Shown: piece by piece, positions 22,895 through 35,222 of the stretch
Numbering within the stretch: position 1 is the stretch's first letter
Layout: each line of letters starts with the position of its first letter
NCBI RefSeq assembly: GCF_004664715.2
Contig: NC_051064.1
Location: 112,651,740-112,715,739, forward strand
Length of the DNA stretch: 64,000 bases
Direction of reading: 5' to 3'
From: Peromyscus leucopus
Taxonomy: Eukaryota > Chordata > Mammalia > Rodentia > Cricetidae
Made by a program: the position numbers and the translations under genes
Notes under the pieces: model-generated
What the model saw: only the letters and a program-made list of their open reading frames with translations
Told to the model about the DNA's origin: nothing
Database searches by the model: none

Positions 22895-23385
22895 ATATAA
22901 GCTATGAACAGTGGAGTTTTATTCCCAGTACTGACGAGGCAGAGGCAGGTGGATCTCTGTGAACTTAAGGCCAGCCTGGTCTACATAGTGAGTTCCAGGA
23001 CAGCCAGAGGTACATGGTAACCCCCTCTCCCCACCTCCCCATGCTGGCTGGAATTTAAATCTGTCTAGTAGCCACTAGGCTTGAAGAGGAAGGAACCGAG
23101 CCGTGGTGACCCACACCTTTAATCCTAGCACTCGGGAGGCAGAGGCACGCGGATCTCTGTGTGTTCGAGGCCAGCCTGGTCTACAGAGCGAGATCCAGGA
23201 CAGGATCCAAAACTACACAGAGAAACCCTGTATCGAAAAATCAAAAGAATAGAGAAAGGAAATAGGCACGGTAGTGCATATCTGCAGACCTGGATCTTGC
23301 TGTGTAAACCAGGCTGGCCTAGAACTTGCCTCTGCTTCAAAACTGCTGGGATTAAGGCCATGCACCACCATATCTGGCTTTTTAC
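22895..23385. mobile_element. Three B1 SINEs
   Basis: Sense copies at 22895-23020 and 23095-23250. A short antisense copy at 23290-23385 follows the tail of the second. Confidence 0.8.
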
Positions 23386-23395
23386 TGTTTGTGAG

Positions 23396-23850
23396 AGATA
23401 GGGACCTAGAACCTGACATGTACTCCAGCCTCGAACTTGTGGGAGTCCTCTTTGTTATGACACTGCACGTGGCGACCTCGGGCTGGCCAGGGTATCCCAC
23501 GCAGGAGGGAAAACATGCCAGGCAGATGTAGTGGCTGGTGGCGGAATGTCATTCACAAGCCAGGTGCTGCATCCGCACAGAAATGAGTTTATTGTAATAG
23601 ATGAAGAGAAAGATAGTGAAAGAAGAGAGAGGAAGAGAGGGAGGGGGGTCGAGGGTGCACACCTCATGGGAATGGAGCGAAAGAGAGCGGAAGAGAGAGA
23701 GGAACAGAGGGGTTTTTCCTTAAATCAGGCTTTTACGTCAGGACGCAGGGCGGCCCCAGTGAGAGGGTTTCCAAGGGGTGGGTCAGAATATCACACTCTT
23801 GCTGTTTCCTCGGTGCTGGAATTACAGGTGGGTACCACTACGCTTGGCTC
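23396..23850 (-). mobile_element. B1 interrupted by a purine-rich insert
   Basis: B1 antisense pieces appear near 23396-23490 and 23807-23850. The middle is purine-rich and LTR-like (gagtttattgtaatag), family unknown. Confidence 0.35.
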
Positions 23851-23869
23851 AGAACAAGGTTCTTTTTAT

Positions 23870-24178
23870 TTTATGTTTGTTTTCTGGTTTTTGTTAGTTT
23901 GTTTCCCCCAGACAAGTCCTTACTGTTTAGTTTCTGGCTGTCCTAGAACTCCTGATCGTCCTGCCTCGAGCGTGCGGGGATTACAGGCGTGTACCTCCAT
24001 GCCCTGACACCCTCCCTCCCTTTTCCTGTTTTGTTTTTCAAGATGAGATTTCTCTGTGTAGCCTTGGCTGTTCTGGAATTTGCTCTGTAGACCAGGCTGG
24101 CCTCAGAAGAAACTCAGAGACCCTCCTGCCTCTGCCTCCCAAGTGCTGGGATTAAAGGTCTGTGCCACCACCGCCCAG
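23870..24178 (-). mobile_element. Two B1 SINEs, antisense
   Basis: 23870-24007 is decayed. 24035-24178 is a better copy ending gggattaaaggtctgtgcc. Confidence 0.75.
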
Positions 24179-24202
24179 TTTATGCTCTGCCCTTAAAAAA
24201 AC

Positions 24203-24500
24203 AACAAAACTTTTATTAAATGTGTTCTTTGACAGTCTCATACATTTACGTAATGAATCTGGTTACTCTTGCCCCCACCCCCTCTTACCTCCCTCCTACC
24301 TCTGTCAACGCCCCACTCCTCCTAACAAACCCCTTTCTCATATTCTTTCTGTTCTGTTTTGTGGCACTGAGCTTAACCAGGGCCATCTGTGTGACCACGA
24401 GTTTGGAACTGTCCACTGGAGCCCTCTGGACTCACCAGTGGGTGCAACTGAAGACACTGACTGTCCCAGTCCTGCTGGTTTTTGAAGTGGTATTTTCCCA
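24203..24500 (-). mobile_element. L1 3' UTR fragment, antisense
   Basis: It includes attaaatgtgttctttgac, gccatctgtgtgacca and ggaactgtccactggagcc, familiar from antisense Lx/L1 3' UTR. Confidence 0.65.
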
Positions 24501-24599
24501 GCATGAAAGCACTATTTCTCAGTATAATGAAGACTGAACTCTTATGTGTATTTGGTAGTAAGTAGAAAAAGTTATTTACTTATTATTATTATTATTATT

Positions 24600-24962
24600 A
24601 TTTGGTTTTTCGAGACAGGGTTTCTCTGTGTAGCTTTGCACCTTTCCTGGAATTCACTCCACAGATCAGCTGGTCTCAGACTCACAGAGATCTGCCTGCT
24701 CCTTCAATGGAGTGCTGAGATTAAAGCTCTGTAGACCAGGCTAGCCTCAAACTCACAAAGATCCGCCTGCCTCTGCTGGGATTAAAGGCATGTGCCACCA
24801 CCACCCGGCTATTTATTTATTTTTGAGACAGGGTCTTACTATGTAGCTTTGGCTCTCCTGGAACTTACAATGTAGACCAGGCTGGCCTTGAACTCACAGA
24901 GATCTGCCTATTCCTGCCTCCCAGGTGCTGGGATTAAAGGCACATGCCACTACACCCGGCTC
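24600..24962 (-). mobile_element. Three B1 pieces, antisense
   Basis: 24605-24729 and 24730-24809 are joined without a spacer. 24820-24962 is near complete. Confidence 0.8.
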
Positions 24963-25090
24963 AAAGTTTAATTTTTATTTCTGCTTGGAGAATTATATTT
25001 TTTTTATCAAAGTTTACAAATAATAGCTTTTATATAGACTTTCTAGTATTAAGAAAAGTTGCCTTGATGGCATATTAAGATGTAAAGCTT

Positions 25091-25326
25091 GGATGTGAGG
25101 GTGATCTGGCTGTGACATCTGTCACCCCGTTCATTGCCAGGGTTGATTCGGCTGATCTGGCTGGCTAGGCCAGTGTTCCCTTCTTCCCTTACCATTCCAT
25201 GTGCGTCCCTCCCGAAGCTGCACTCATTCAAAGAGGACGACCTTCCCCGCATAGAGGAGGACCGGTCTTCGGTCAAGGGTATACGAGTAGGTGCGTTCCT
25301 CTGCTAGAACCTCCAAACAAGCTCTC
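25091..25326 (+). pseudogene. 7SK snRNA retropseudogene, 3'-truncated
   Basis: The segment starts exactly at the 7SK 5' end (GGATGTGAGGG) and follows 7SK through the blocks GGTTGATTCGGCTGATCTGG, GTGCGTCCCTCCCGAAGCTG, GAGGAGGACCGGTCTTCGG and TAGAACCTCCAAACAAGC. It stops about two thirds of the way along, with no 3' hairpin and no poly(A). A 12-bp direct repeat AGATGTAAAGCT flanks it at 25078-25089 and 25328-25339. It carries scattered substitutions, and no upstream 7SK promoter elements are apparent. A truncated copy without a tail but with a target-site duplication fits a tail-less retropseudogene. It is not a functional 7SK gene. Confidence 0.92.
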
Positions 25327-25339
25327 GAGATGTAAAGCT

Positions 25340-25460
25340 GGCAGGCATATTGGGCATGCCTTTAATCTCAGCACTCCAATGAAGGAGCAGGCAGATCTCC
25401 GTGAGTTTGAGACCAGCTGATCTGTGGAGTGAATTCCAGGCTGGTCAGGGCTACATCTTG
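25340..25460 (+). mobile_element. B1 SINE, tail-less
   Basis: It directly abuts the right duplication of the 7SK copy and lacks an A-tail. Confidence 0.7.
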
Positions 25461-25604
25461 CAACTCTCTTACAGATGGAACCAGTGCTCGCTTAACCAGT
25501 ATTCTGTGTTTTGTTGCATCAGGCATTGCAAGTAAAAAACCAAGGAATCCACACACCTGCATTTTGTGTGGTATGAAAAAAGAAGAAAGAAACTCCCACA
25601 AATC

Positions 25605-25775
25605 AGAGAGCTGGTCATATAGTTCAGCAAGTAACGACACCTGCCTGGGAACCTGACAGCCTGGGTTTGATCCTGGGACCCACATGGGGGAAGGAGAGGA
25701 TGGACTCCTCATAAGTTGTTGCTGACCTTCATGTGTGTGCCACTAGTAATTATAATTTTTTAAAAAAAAAAAAAA
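25605..25775 (+). mobile_element. B3 SINE
   Basis: A diverged B3 with tttgatcctgggacccacat and an A-run tail. Confidence 0.65.
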
Positions 25776-25789
25776 AACACACAAACTGG

Positions 25790-26110
<321 letters not shown>

Positions 26111-26138
26111 CACCCTTTTTGGACTTCTTGGGCACCAG

Positions 26139-26144
26139 ACACCC

Positions 26145-26200
<56 letters not shown>

Positions 26201-26358
26201 AGGTGGGTGTGGGTGCTGGAGGCCAGAAGAGGATTACCTGGACCTGGAGTTGCATGCAGGTGGTTGTGAGCCACCTGATAGGAATGCTGGAAACTGAATT
26301 CCAGTTCTCTGCAAGAGCAACCTTTGCTCTTAACTTCTGAGCCATTTCTCCAGCCCCA
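26139..26358 (-). mobile_element. (GT)n tract and B3 SINE
   Basis: About 28 GT units (26141-26197) are followed by an antisense B3 ending gccatttctccagcccc. Confidence 0.8.
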
Positions 26359-26734
26359 AACTTGGGACTTTTAGCCACTGGTTTTTGAGAAATACTGCTT
26401 TATCTCCTGGCATGCAAACAAGAAAGTATGTGGATCTCTATTCTGTTAGCAGGTAGCTTGTGTCCACTGGGAAGGCCGTCCGAGGGTATAGTCAATATTT
26501 ATGTAGGAGGTCAGAGATGCACAAATGAGGAGCACCAGAAACACCCTGACTGAACTGCTCTGGAGTTCATGTTAGTGTTTGCCTTGCAATTACATTTGCC
26601 AAAAGATTCTTTCATTGATTAACCCAGTGTGAATTCATTTTCTATGACTTGCAACAGAATGGATCCTAATTTGAAATACAGATGTATATGATGACTATGC
26701 TTCAACTTCCATTTTCACTTCTGCTCCTGATTTC

Positions 26735-27440
26735 CAGAAAGTGGCATGGAGCTAAATCCTGTGTTCAAGGAGATAAACAAAGAGAAGTCTGATGTTAGAT
26801 GGAATAAAGGGAGTGGTGACCTTAGGGCAAGATTCCACCAGGCTAAGTCTCCAACTCATAAAAAGGAATTAAAGAAAAGCTTAGAGCTGGGTGTGATGCC
26901 TTTAATCCTAGCACTCGGGAGGCAGAAGCAAGCAGATCTCTAAGTTCCAAGCCGCCAGGCAGGTCTAAAGATCCAGTTTCAGGACAGCCAAGCTTAGGCA
27001 GTGAAGGAAACCATGGAAAACAGAAAGCTTATGAAAATGTATGTGAACGAGGGAGCCATGTTCCAGCCCCAGTAAGGAGTATAACTTGGCAGCTTTGGCC
27101 ATATGGTTCTGAGTTTAGATTCAAGGATAGAAGAAAGGGGTTATGGAATCTCTCTTGAGAATAAAGAAAGCCACTGAATCCAGGCATATGTCAGGGGTGT
27201 CTCTGCATGGAGGCCTAGAGAGGCCATTGTGTGAAGCTGTGAAAGTGAAGCCTGGATTGCCTTGGAGACTCCAAGATGTTGGAGATGCCAGAGTCATGGG
27301 ATACCTCCTGAGGAAAGCTGCTAAGAGGGAGTGGAACCAGCCCAAGAGAAAGAAGTGTGTTGGAGTTAGCAAAGCTGAATGGAGTTGGAGATCTGAAGAG
27401 CACTTTGACATCAGACCTGGAGATGCAGAGTTTGGAATTT
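26735..27440 (+). mobile_element. MaLR-like internal fragment
   Basis: Closely related to 40370-41040 inside the MaLR provirus, including a B1 at the same internal point (here 26886-26995). Frames read PLCEAVKVKPGLPW and YLLRKAAKREWNQPKR, matching HEAVKLKPELPW and YLLRKAANREWNQPKR in the other copy. No flanking LTR was seen. Confidence 0.8.
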
Positions 27441-27529
27441 AGATCATCAGATTGGTGGCAAGTGACTTTACCTACTGAGCTATTTGGACATCCCCCTTTT
27501 AAGTTCTTTAATTAACTTGTTGCATTTGG

Positions 27530-28048
27530 CGACAGGGCTGGCCTCAAACTTGTTGTAATTCCCCTGCCTCCTTAGCTTCCTGATCTCTGGGATTGCAGGC
27601 AAACACCACTATGCCTGGCTTGTTTAATTTGTACCTGTTTTCTGGGATCCGGTCTTACTAAGTTGCCAATGTCATCTTGGGACCCACTCTGTCACCTAAG
27701 CAGGAAGGCTTTGAGCTTGCAATCCTCCTGCCTCAGCCTTCCTAGTAGCTTGTTATAGTTCTGGACTACCAGGCCTGTTTTAAAAATACTTTTTAAAAGT
27801 TTTTTTTTTTGAGACAGGGTTTCTCTGTGCAGCCTTGGCTGTCCTGGAACTCGCTCTGTAGACTAAAATATTTTATTTTAAAACGTGTGTATGTGTGTGT
27901 CTTTGCAGGTGCCTTCAGCGGTCAGAGGCACTGGATTCCCCTAGAGTTGGAATTATAGGTGCTTGTGACCCCCTTGACATGGTGCTGGGAACTGAACTTG
28001 GGTCCATGGAGGAACAGAAAGTTCTCTTAACCACTGAGAATCTCTCCT
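27530..28048 (-). mobile_element. B1/B4 and B3 SINEs, antisense
   Basis: Decayed B1/B4 pieces at 27530-27780, a B1 scrap at 27805-27870, and B3 at 27880-28048. Confidence 0.6.
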
Positions 28049-28395
28049 CAGAAGCTGAGGTCACAGGACTCCTGTTTTGTTTTCTTGGAGTTTTCTCACA
28101 AGTGTTCAGAATTCTAACACATGATTCTATTCCTGGATCATGTTCCAACAATTTACAAACTAGAGACAAATAGTACTTTCTTCAAGATGTCTGCCTGAAT
28201 GATCTCAATCACATTTAAAAATCCCCTTTGCTTTTGTGGCATGTTGTAACACTGTAATTACATTTATTTTATCTTTAGCAATTTAGACATCTCAGATGTC
28301 AATATCTCCTTTACTAAACCAGCGGGGCTTTTGGGTTTAGGATCCAAGGATCCAGGAATATAGAAATATAAAATTGTGAACCTAAGGGGAAGAAA
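28049..28395 (+). repeat. Direct duplication, copy 1
   Basis: It matches 29519-29862 along its length, with a few small indels. Shared landmarks are ggatcatgttccaacaattt and ttcttcaagatgtctgcctg. The origin is uncertain; the second copy abuts an LTR. Confidence 0.85.
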
Positions 28396-28414
28396 AACAG
28401 ACCCCTTTTTCATT

Positions 28415-28812
28415 TTTTAATTTTTGAAACTGGCTCTCACTGTGTAGTTCTGGATGGCTTGGAACTCACTATGGAGACCAGGCTATCCTTGAACCCACAG
28501 AGATCCTTAGGCCTCTGCTTCCAAAGTGTTGGGATTAAAGGTGTGTGCCAACATGCCCAGACACCAGCCCATTTTTAAACTTCTCTTCTTGACTAGGTGG
28601 TATGTGAGCAACTTATACTGTAATATAGTTTTAAATGATTTTATTACAGTTATTTATTTAGTGGGTGTGTGCCACAGTGCATGTGTGATGTTCAGAGGGC
28701 AGCCTCTGCGGGACTCAGATCTCTTTCTACCATGCGGGCCCAGGGGAGCAATGTCAGATCAGCAGGCTTAGTGGCAGGTGCCTTTACCAACCAAGCCATC
28801 CCACTAGCCTTG
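28415..28812 (-). mobile_element. B1 and B3 SINEs, antisense
   Basis: B1 at 28415-28560, B3 at 28630-28812. A poly(A) run of about 30 lies at 28963-28992. Confidence 0.75.
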
Positions 28813-28961
28813 TAGTATGTATTTTGTATTTCTTTATTTGGGGGGCAGTTAGAGGAAATACAGAATGCCCCATTTCACAGCAGACATTTGTCAGCCCTCA
28901 CGGCTATGTAGGGAAGACATGCCTATGAGTCTGAAGAAGTGAATGGGGACAGTACTTTATC

Positions 28962-28995
<34 letters not shown>

Positions 28996-29074
28996 CATAG
29001 CCAAGGGAAGAGTTTGAAGAGATTGAACAAACAAAAGACTTCTTTTGGCTTTGAGAACAAGTATTCTTTATTTA

Positions 29075-29145
29075 TGGTGCTGGGAATTGAGCTCACAGCT
29101 TCATGTATACTAAGCACATGGTCTACCACTCAGATTCATCCCCAG
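29075..29145 (-). mobile_element. ID-type SINE, antisense
   Basis: It has gtgctgggaattgagctcac and ggtctaccactcag. Confidence 0.6.
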
Positions 29146-29518
29146 TTCTGAGGATAATAAGCATGAACTGACTTTTCATTCAATCAATTTTTGTATTGCT
29201 TTGAAAAAAATCTAACTCATTCCTGTTCACTGCTCTAGTTGGAGATGTGAACCTGGGAGACTGGACCTAAAAGTGAAATAGACTAAAGTCTCACGCAGTA
29301 GCCAACTTTATTCAGAGCATCAGACAGTTACTATCCTGAGAGTTAAGAAGCATCTTCTGAATAAAGGATACAATCACAAGGACAAGCTGCACATGGAAAA
29401 CAGACCGTGTTTTTTTCCTGTAGAGGCACATGAATAACAGCAGCTAAGTAAACTCACTTCTATCTGCCACACCTCGGAGGAGCAGGAAAACACATTCCAA
29501 GACCAATTCCGTGTTTTT

Positions 29519-29867
29519 GAGGAAGTTGAGGTGCAGGACTCCTGTCTTGTTTTCTTGGAATTTTCTCACAAGTGTTCAGAATTCTCCTCACACGATTCTA
29601 TTCTTGGATCATGTTCCAACAATTTACTAACTAGAGACAAACAGTACTTTCTTCAAGATGTCTGCCTGCATGATCTCAATCACATTAAAATTTCCCTTTG
29701 CTTTTGTGGCATGTTGTAACACCGTAATTACATTTACTTTATCTTCAGCAACTTAGACATCTCAGATGTCAACATCTCCTTCACTGAACTAACAGGCTTT
29801 TGGATTTAGGACCGAAGGGTCCAGGAATATAGAAATATGAAATTGTGAACCCGAGGGGGGGGAAAGC
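29519..29867 (+). repeat. Direct duplication, copy 2
   Basis: The partner of 28049-28395. It ends in a purine tract cccgaggggggggaaag just before an LTR, so the repeated unit is probably the 3' internal end of an ERV. Confidence 0.8.
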
Positions 29868-30258
29868 TGACAATCACTCTAAAGGTTAACTTCTAACAAT
29901 GGCTCTCTGCTTATAGCCAGCTCCTCTGTCAACAGCCAGGGGTTAACTTTTAACCCCCCTTGCCCCTTATAGCCAACAACTGCCTGGACCAAAGTTAACT
30001 TTTAATAGATGTTTCTACATGACTCCTAGCACACACCCCATGCCTGATGCTTTTCCCGTTACTATAAAAATGGGGCCAGAACTCGCCTCCATTGCCTCAA
30101 AATCCAACTCTGGCTGTGGTCTCAGCTAGCTGATAAGCTTTTGTGCCCCGTGGTGATATATTTTTCTTCTTCTTCTTTTTTTCTGGAATAAAGTTTGCTT
30201 CTGGTTTAGTAGACTTTGGTAGTCAGTCTCCCATTATTTTGCGACCCCAGACCCAACA
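29868..30258 (+). mobile_element. LTR, ERV1-like
   Basis: It starts TGACAATCAC after a polypurine tract, has ttactataaaaatgg as TATA box and ggaataaagtttgc as polyadenylation signal, and ends accccagacccaaca. Confidence 0.65.
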
Positions 30259-30424
30259 GGATCTGTGTTAGTCATCTGCCTCTCAGGCAGAGCAGGTTAG
30301 GTCTTTTTTGGATGACAGTCCAAGGGCAAAGCTTTCTTGAAAGTCTCTGCCTGGTATTTATTTGCAGTACTTGGGAGCCAAGCTGTCACAGGCTAGGGGA
30401 TTTGGAACTGGAGAATAATTACAA

Positions 30425-30745
30425 TCTTGGGCTAGGGAGATGACTCAGTGGGTAAGGGCACTTGTTATGCAAGCCTGGTGTCCTAAAAGCCCGACATGGT
30501 GGCCCCTGTCTATTATCCTAGCACTACTACAGTAAGATGGGAGGCTGAGACAGGCCCAAAACTTGTGGGCCAGCTACCCTGTGGAACACAGTGTAGGGAC
30601 AAACAGCAAGGAGGAACCAAAGTAGAGAGTGAGGACCGTCACCAAGGGTGTTCTCTGACTTCATACGCATGCCATGGAGAGTGTGCACCCCCACACACAT
30701 GTACACACACACACACCTCATGCAAATACTGCAAAACATTAATAT
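30425..30745 (+). mobile_element. RSINE1-like element
   Basis: A B2-type head (agggagatgactcagtgggt) joined to a B1-like middle and a CA-rich end. Confidence 0.6.
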
Positions 30746-30889
30746 TAAAATTCTTATGAATAATTACGACCAACAAATGCCAACAAAGTTTATTTATCTG
30801 ACTATAGGCACAATGGGAAATGGATATCTGAATAATTCTATTATGGAGTATAAATATATAGCTACCTTTTTTTTTTTTTATGAAAACTT

Positions 30890-31108
30890 TGTTTAGTGCT
30901 GAGGATCATTTGAATCTAGGGCCTCACACATTCTGCCACTGAACTATATACCCAACTCTATCTAAAAATAAAAAGTAAGAGTCTTGCTAAATTACCCAGA
31001 CTGGCTCTTGAACTCTCTTTATAGCTCAGACAAGCCTTGAACTTGGAATCCTCCTGCATCAACTTCCTAAGAAACTGGGGTTACAGGTCTATGTCACCAC
31101 ATCTGATT
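30890..31108 (-). mobile_element. B4 SINE, antisense
   Basis: An ID half (30890-30955) and a B1 half (30985-31108) in the B4 arrangement. Confidence 0.65.
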
Positions 31109-31130
31109 CTTCAACATCTGTTGTGGTTAA

Positions 31131-31426
31131 AAGATGGAATAATGGGCCGGGCGGTGGTGGCGCATGCCTTTAATCCCAGCACTCAGGAGGCAGAGGCAGG
31201 CGGATCTCTGTGAGTTCAAGGCCAGCCTGGACTACCAAGTGAGTTCCAGGAAAAGGCACACAGAGAAACCATTTCGAAAAACCAAAAAAAAAAAAAGAAA
31301 AAAAAAAAATTAAAATTTAGGGGTTGGGGATTTAGCTCAGTGGTAGAGCACTTGCCTAGCAAGCGCAAGGCCCTGGGTTCAGTCCTTAGCTCTGGGGGAA
31401 AAAAAAGAAAAAGATGGAATAATGGG
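31131..31426 (+). mobile_element. B1 plus ID composite in one target duplication
   Basis: B1 (31147-31315) then a nearly perfect ID (31321-31400), both sense. AAGATGGAATAATGGG flanks the pair at 31131-31146 and 31411-31426 and does not occur between them. Confidence 0.92.
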
Positions 31427-31549
31427 GCATTGAACATGAGGACTGAAATTATAAAAATATTTCTTTGGACTTAACTCAAAATTAAAAGATAAATTATTCA
31501 TTCAGATACTTTATGTTATTGTAATTTGTCTCTTTAAAATTATTTCTTG

Positions 31550-31850
31550 AGCTGGGAGTAGTGGCTCAGAGGCAGAGGCAGACAGAGATCTGAGAGTTTA
31601 AGGCCAGCCTGGTCTACAGAGCGAGTTCCAGGCCAGCCAGGGCAACACAGTGAGGACTGTCTTAAAACAAAAGTAAAACCAAAATTCTTATTTATTTATT
31701 TATTTTTTAATAGAGAAATTCATACTTTGTAGTCTGGGCTGAATTGGAACTCATTGTGTAGCCCAGACTGGCCTCAGACCCATGTTGATCCTCCTGCCTC
31801 AGCTTCTGGATTACAAACGTGTACCTCCACGCTTAGCTATGGTTTTCTTA
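31550..31850. mobile_element. B1 SINEs, facing
   Basis: A sense B1 with a left-arm deletion at 31550-31665; an antisense decayed B1 at 31690-31850. Confidence 0.7.
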
Positions 31851-32109
31851 AAAAACAAAACAAGAATGACTGTAAAGATCCAAAGAGACAGCTCCGGGAG
31901 CATCAAATGACTGCTGTTTGGCTGCTGCATTGCCAACAGAGGGAGCCCTTGCTACAAACCTAAGGCAGTCCCTACAGACTTGAGGGTGGTGGACTGCCGG
32001 TGGATGGAGGTAAGAAACAGAAGAGGAAGGCTCAAGTGTTAGGAAGGTTGGTGTTGGGAATCAGGAATCTTTCCCCCTTTTCTTCTCTATATTTTATTTT
32101 TTTTTCCTT

Positions 32110-32332
32110 GTTAAAATTTTTATTCATTTATTTTATGTATGAGTGTTTTGTGTGTATGTATGTTTGTGCACCAATGTGTGCCTGAAGTGTCAAAGGCCAG
32201 AAGAGGGTATGGGATCCCCTGGGACTGGAGTTAGAGACAACTGTGGGATACCATGTAGGTGCTGGGAATTGAACCTGGATCTCCAGGAAAAATAGCCAGT
32301 GTTCTTAACCACTGAGCCATCTCTCCAGCCCT
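32110..32332 (-). mobile_element. B3 SINE, antisense
   Basis: A well-kept B3 ending ctgagccatctctccagccc. TA/TG-rich microsatellite DNA follows at 32400-32520. Confidence 0.88.
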
Positions 32333-33011
32333 GGGATCTATTTCTTGAATGATGATGTTAGTTACAAAGGGATAATGTTAAGTTACAGGTATTTTGAAAT
32401 AGTGTGTGCATGTGTATGTAAGTGTGTATATATATATATATGTATATATCACATATATAATTTTTAAACATACATAATAGTGTGTATGTGTGAATATATA
32501 CTATATACACAAATATTAATATACTAATACATAGTTTTTGAAAAGCCCTTACAAGCAACAGCATAATAATAAAAAGCCTACATGCTGATACAATGATCTC
32601 CTTTCCTCTCTCCCTCTCTTTCCTTCTTTCCTGTGGACATGAGCTGATCAGACAACCAAATAAAATACCAGGACACTCTGGCAATAGATCTACATTACTC
32701 AAAACAAAACTGTCTCTTTTGTGTCCTCTTGCCTCCCATTGTAGTTGTGTTCCATGTTTGCATAAATGCGTGATTTGAATTCTCCAATGATGCTATAACA
32801 TTTGAGCGGATTCAGTGGTAATGGGTTACCAGTTCCCAAAGTTTTAATGTAGGTGACGTTCCCATGGAAGCTGCTGAAAGGAGATTCCTGGAGTCTGTTC
32901 TCAGACATTCAGTGCTGGCTGATGAAGGTCAAGAACCTGTTGTTGTCTTTGGCACTATGGGTTGAAACCAAAGCCTCATTGGTTCTCTATGCTAAACAGT
33001 CACTTTGGTAC

Positions 33012-33255
33012 TGTGCTGTGGAATAATCCTCTTGTACACTGTGAAGATTTGTTGCCGTGATGGGTTTAATAAAGAAGTCGACTGGCCATTAGCTAAACAG
33101 GATAAAGTTAGGTGGGAAAGCCAAACTGAGAATGATGGGAAGAAGGACAGAGTCAGGGGAGTCACCAGCAGATGCAGGGAGAAACAAGACGAGCATGCTG
33201 TGTTGAGAAAAGGTACCAAGCCATGTGGCAAAGCATAGACAAGAAATATGAGTTA
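33012..33255 (+). mobile_element. LTR fragment, same family as 36154-36515
   Basis: It starts TGTGCTGTGGAATAAT and shares gtacactgtgaagatttgt and gaatgatgggaagaag with the downstream LTR. Similarity stops near 33255. Confidence 0.75.
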
Positions 33256-34693
33256 CTGGGGAGAGAGCTTTTGTTTTCACAGGAAATGAGAGGCTATGGA
33301 TTTATTCTGGGTTAAGGAAAATCAGGTTTGATTGCAGAAGACCCCTGAAATCCTGACTATAGATAGACATAAAGAAATAAACCTAGATAAACTACAAGAC
33401 ACATGGTGTATATTTTACCTGCTCAAACATAAAACAAAAAATCACCTTTGGCTGACTTGTGTACAATGCACAGTCTATACTTGTATTAATGCAGATGTGT
33501 ATGCTACCTTTAAAGTTTATGAATTTTCAGAACTTTGTGAATTTTCAGAGCAAGGAGACCAGACACCAGTGAGAATAAATGGCCCAGGTGATCCAGCATT
33601 TCAAATGCCTCTGTTACAGTCTTCAGAGTTCTACATCCAGAACAGCTTCAAGGCTGCTGGCTGAGATGGTCCAACCTCAGACTACTAGTCTGAGGTCTAG
33701 TAAGAACTTGACCATAATCCTGAATTTTCTCAGGGTCCCCCAAAGATTACCAGTGCCCCCCAATCAACAGGAAGTACTCTAGAGAACACATCCACATTCC
33801 CAAAAAATGGATTATGGATATTTACTATCATTTAAGGGGGGTTGGTTACAAGTTGTTATTGGTAATGATCAGGAAAAAGCTGAACAAAGGAGATTAGATT
33901 CAGGGATCTTGTTCTGAAAAGAAAAGGGGGGATATAGAAATGATAGGATAAGCCGGGCGGTGGTGGCACATGCCTTTAATCCCAGCACTCAGGAGGCAGA
34001 GCCAGGTTGAATTTCTGTGAGTTTGAGTCCAGCCTGGGCCTTGAAAAAAACAAACAAACAAAAAACAAAGCAAACAAAAAAAGAAATGATAGGATAAAGG
34101 GGCAGATTACTGAATCTACTTTAATTAACAAAACTATTAATCTTAAATATTTTACATTGGTGTGGATTTTGGTTTATTGATACAATTTTTTTTTGTTTTT
34201 TTTTTTGAGACAGGGTTTCTCTGTGTAACTTTGGTACCTATCCTGGAACTCACTCTGTAGCCAGGCTGGCCTCGAACTCACAGAGATCCGCCTGCCTCTG
34301 CCTCCCGAATGCTGGGATTAAAGGCATGTGCCATTACTGCCCAGCTATTGATACAAATTTAAACTTAATTTTGTTATACTGTATGTATATTTCTATTCTT
34401 TTTTTAGGGTGTTGTGTTTATGCTGTTCATTTAAAAATGTAATATATAATTAAAATACAGATTAATAGTCATCTATAATAGTCAAACTTATAGTCATGTT
34501 AGGTATGTTTTCAAGGTCATACACAGATATATTTAGATAGATAGATGGTCTTCAAACACTTCAAAGACCTACAGAATATGGCATTTGATATGTTTAATAA
34601 CCTAAGTCTTTTCATGACAGTGAGACACATCTGCTCCTGGAAGCACCAATTTACTTGAGAGAAGATGATGGGCATTGAAGAAACTCCATATGG

Positions 34694-35040
34694 TATTGCT
34701 GGAGGGCTTCTCTCCAGGTTCCACCAAGCCCCGCAGTCCCACAATCCACATATAAAATAATCACTCAGACACTTATATTACTTATAAACTGTATGGCCAT
34801 GGCAGGCTTCTTGCTAACTGTTCTTATATCTTAAATTAACTCATTCCTATAAATCTATACCTTGCCACGTGGCTGGTGGCTTACCGGTGTCTTTACATGC
34901 TGCTTATCCTGGCGGTGGCTGCAGTGTCTCTACCCCCTTCTTCCTGTTTCCCCAATTCTCCTCTCTCCTTGTCCCGCCTATATTTCCTGTCTGGTCACTG
35001 GCCATCAGTGTTTTATTTATATAGAGTGATATCCACAGCA
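34694..35040 (-). mobile_element. Solo LTR nested in retrovirus B
   Basis: On the minus strand it starts TGCTGTGGATATCAC and carries tataaataaaacactg and gttagcaagaagcctgcc, phrases I know from a widespread rodent LTR. ATATGG flanks it at 34688-34693 and 35041-35046. Removing it restores a line-up with the gag region of retrovirus A. Confidence 0.75.
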
Positions 35041-35222
35041 ATATGGAGTTTGTTTTCTTTATGGCAAAAGCTAGCCATGTGGGCAAAGAACTGCCCTTGC
35101 CTCAATTGCTGACATTATACTGTCCAAACTGGACCAGCAGGATGCAAGAAAGGCAACTGCTAAACTTTACCAGGACAAGGTAGGATAGTCCCCCAGAATT
35201 CCTTGCTTCACAGGAAAGTCTG

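Noticed and set aside
23531..24007. 158-codon plus-strand ORF
   Set aside because: It spans a purine-rich insert and an antisense B1; the Arg/Glu-rich part is low-complexity sequence.
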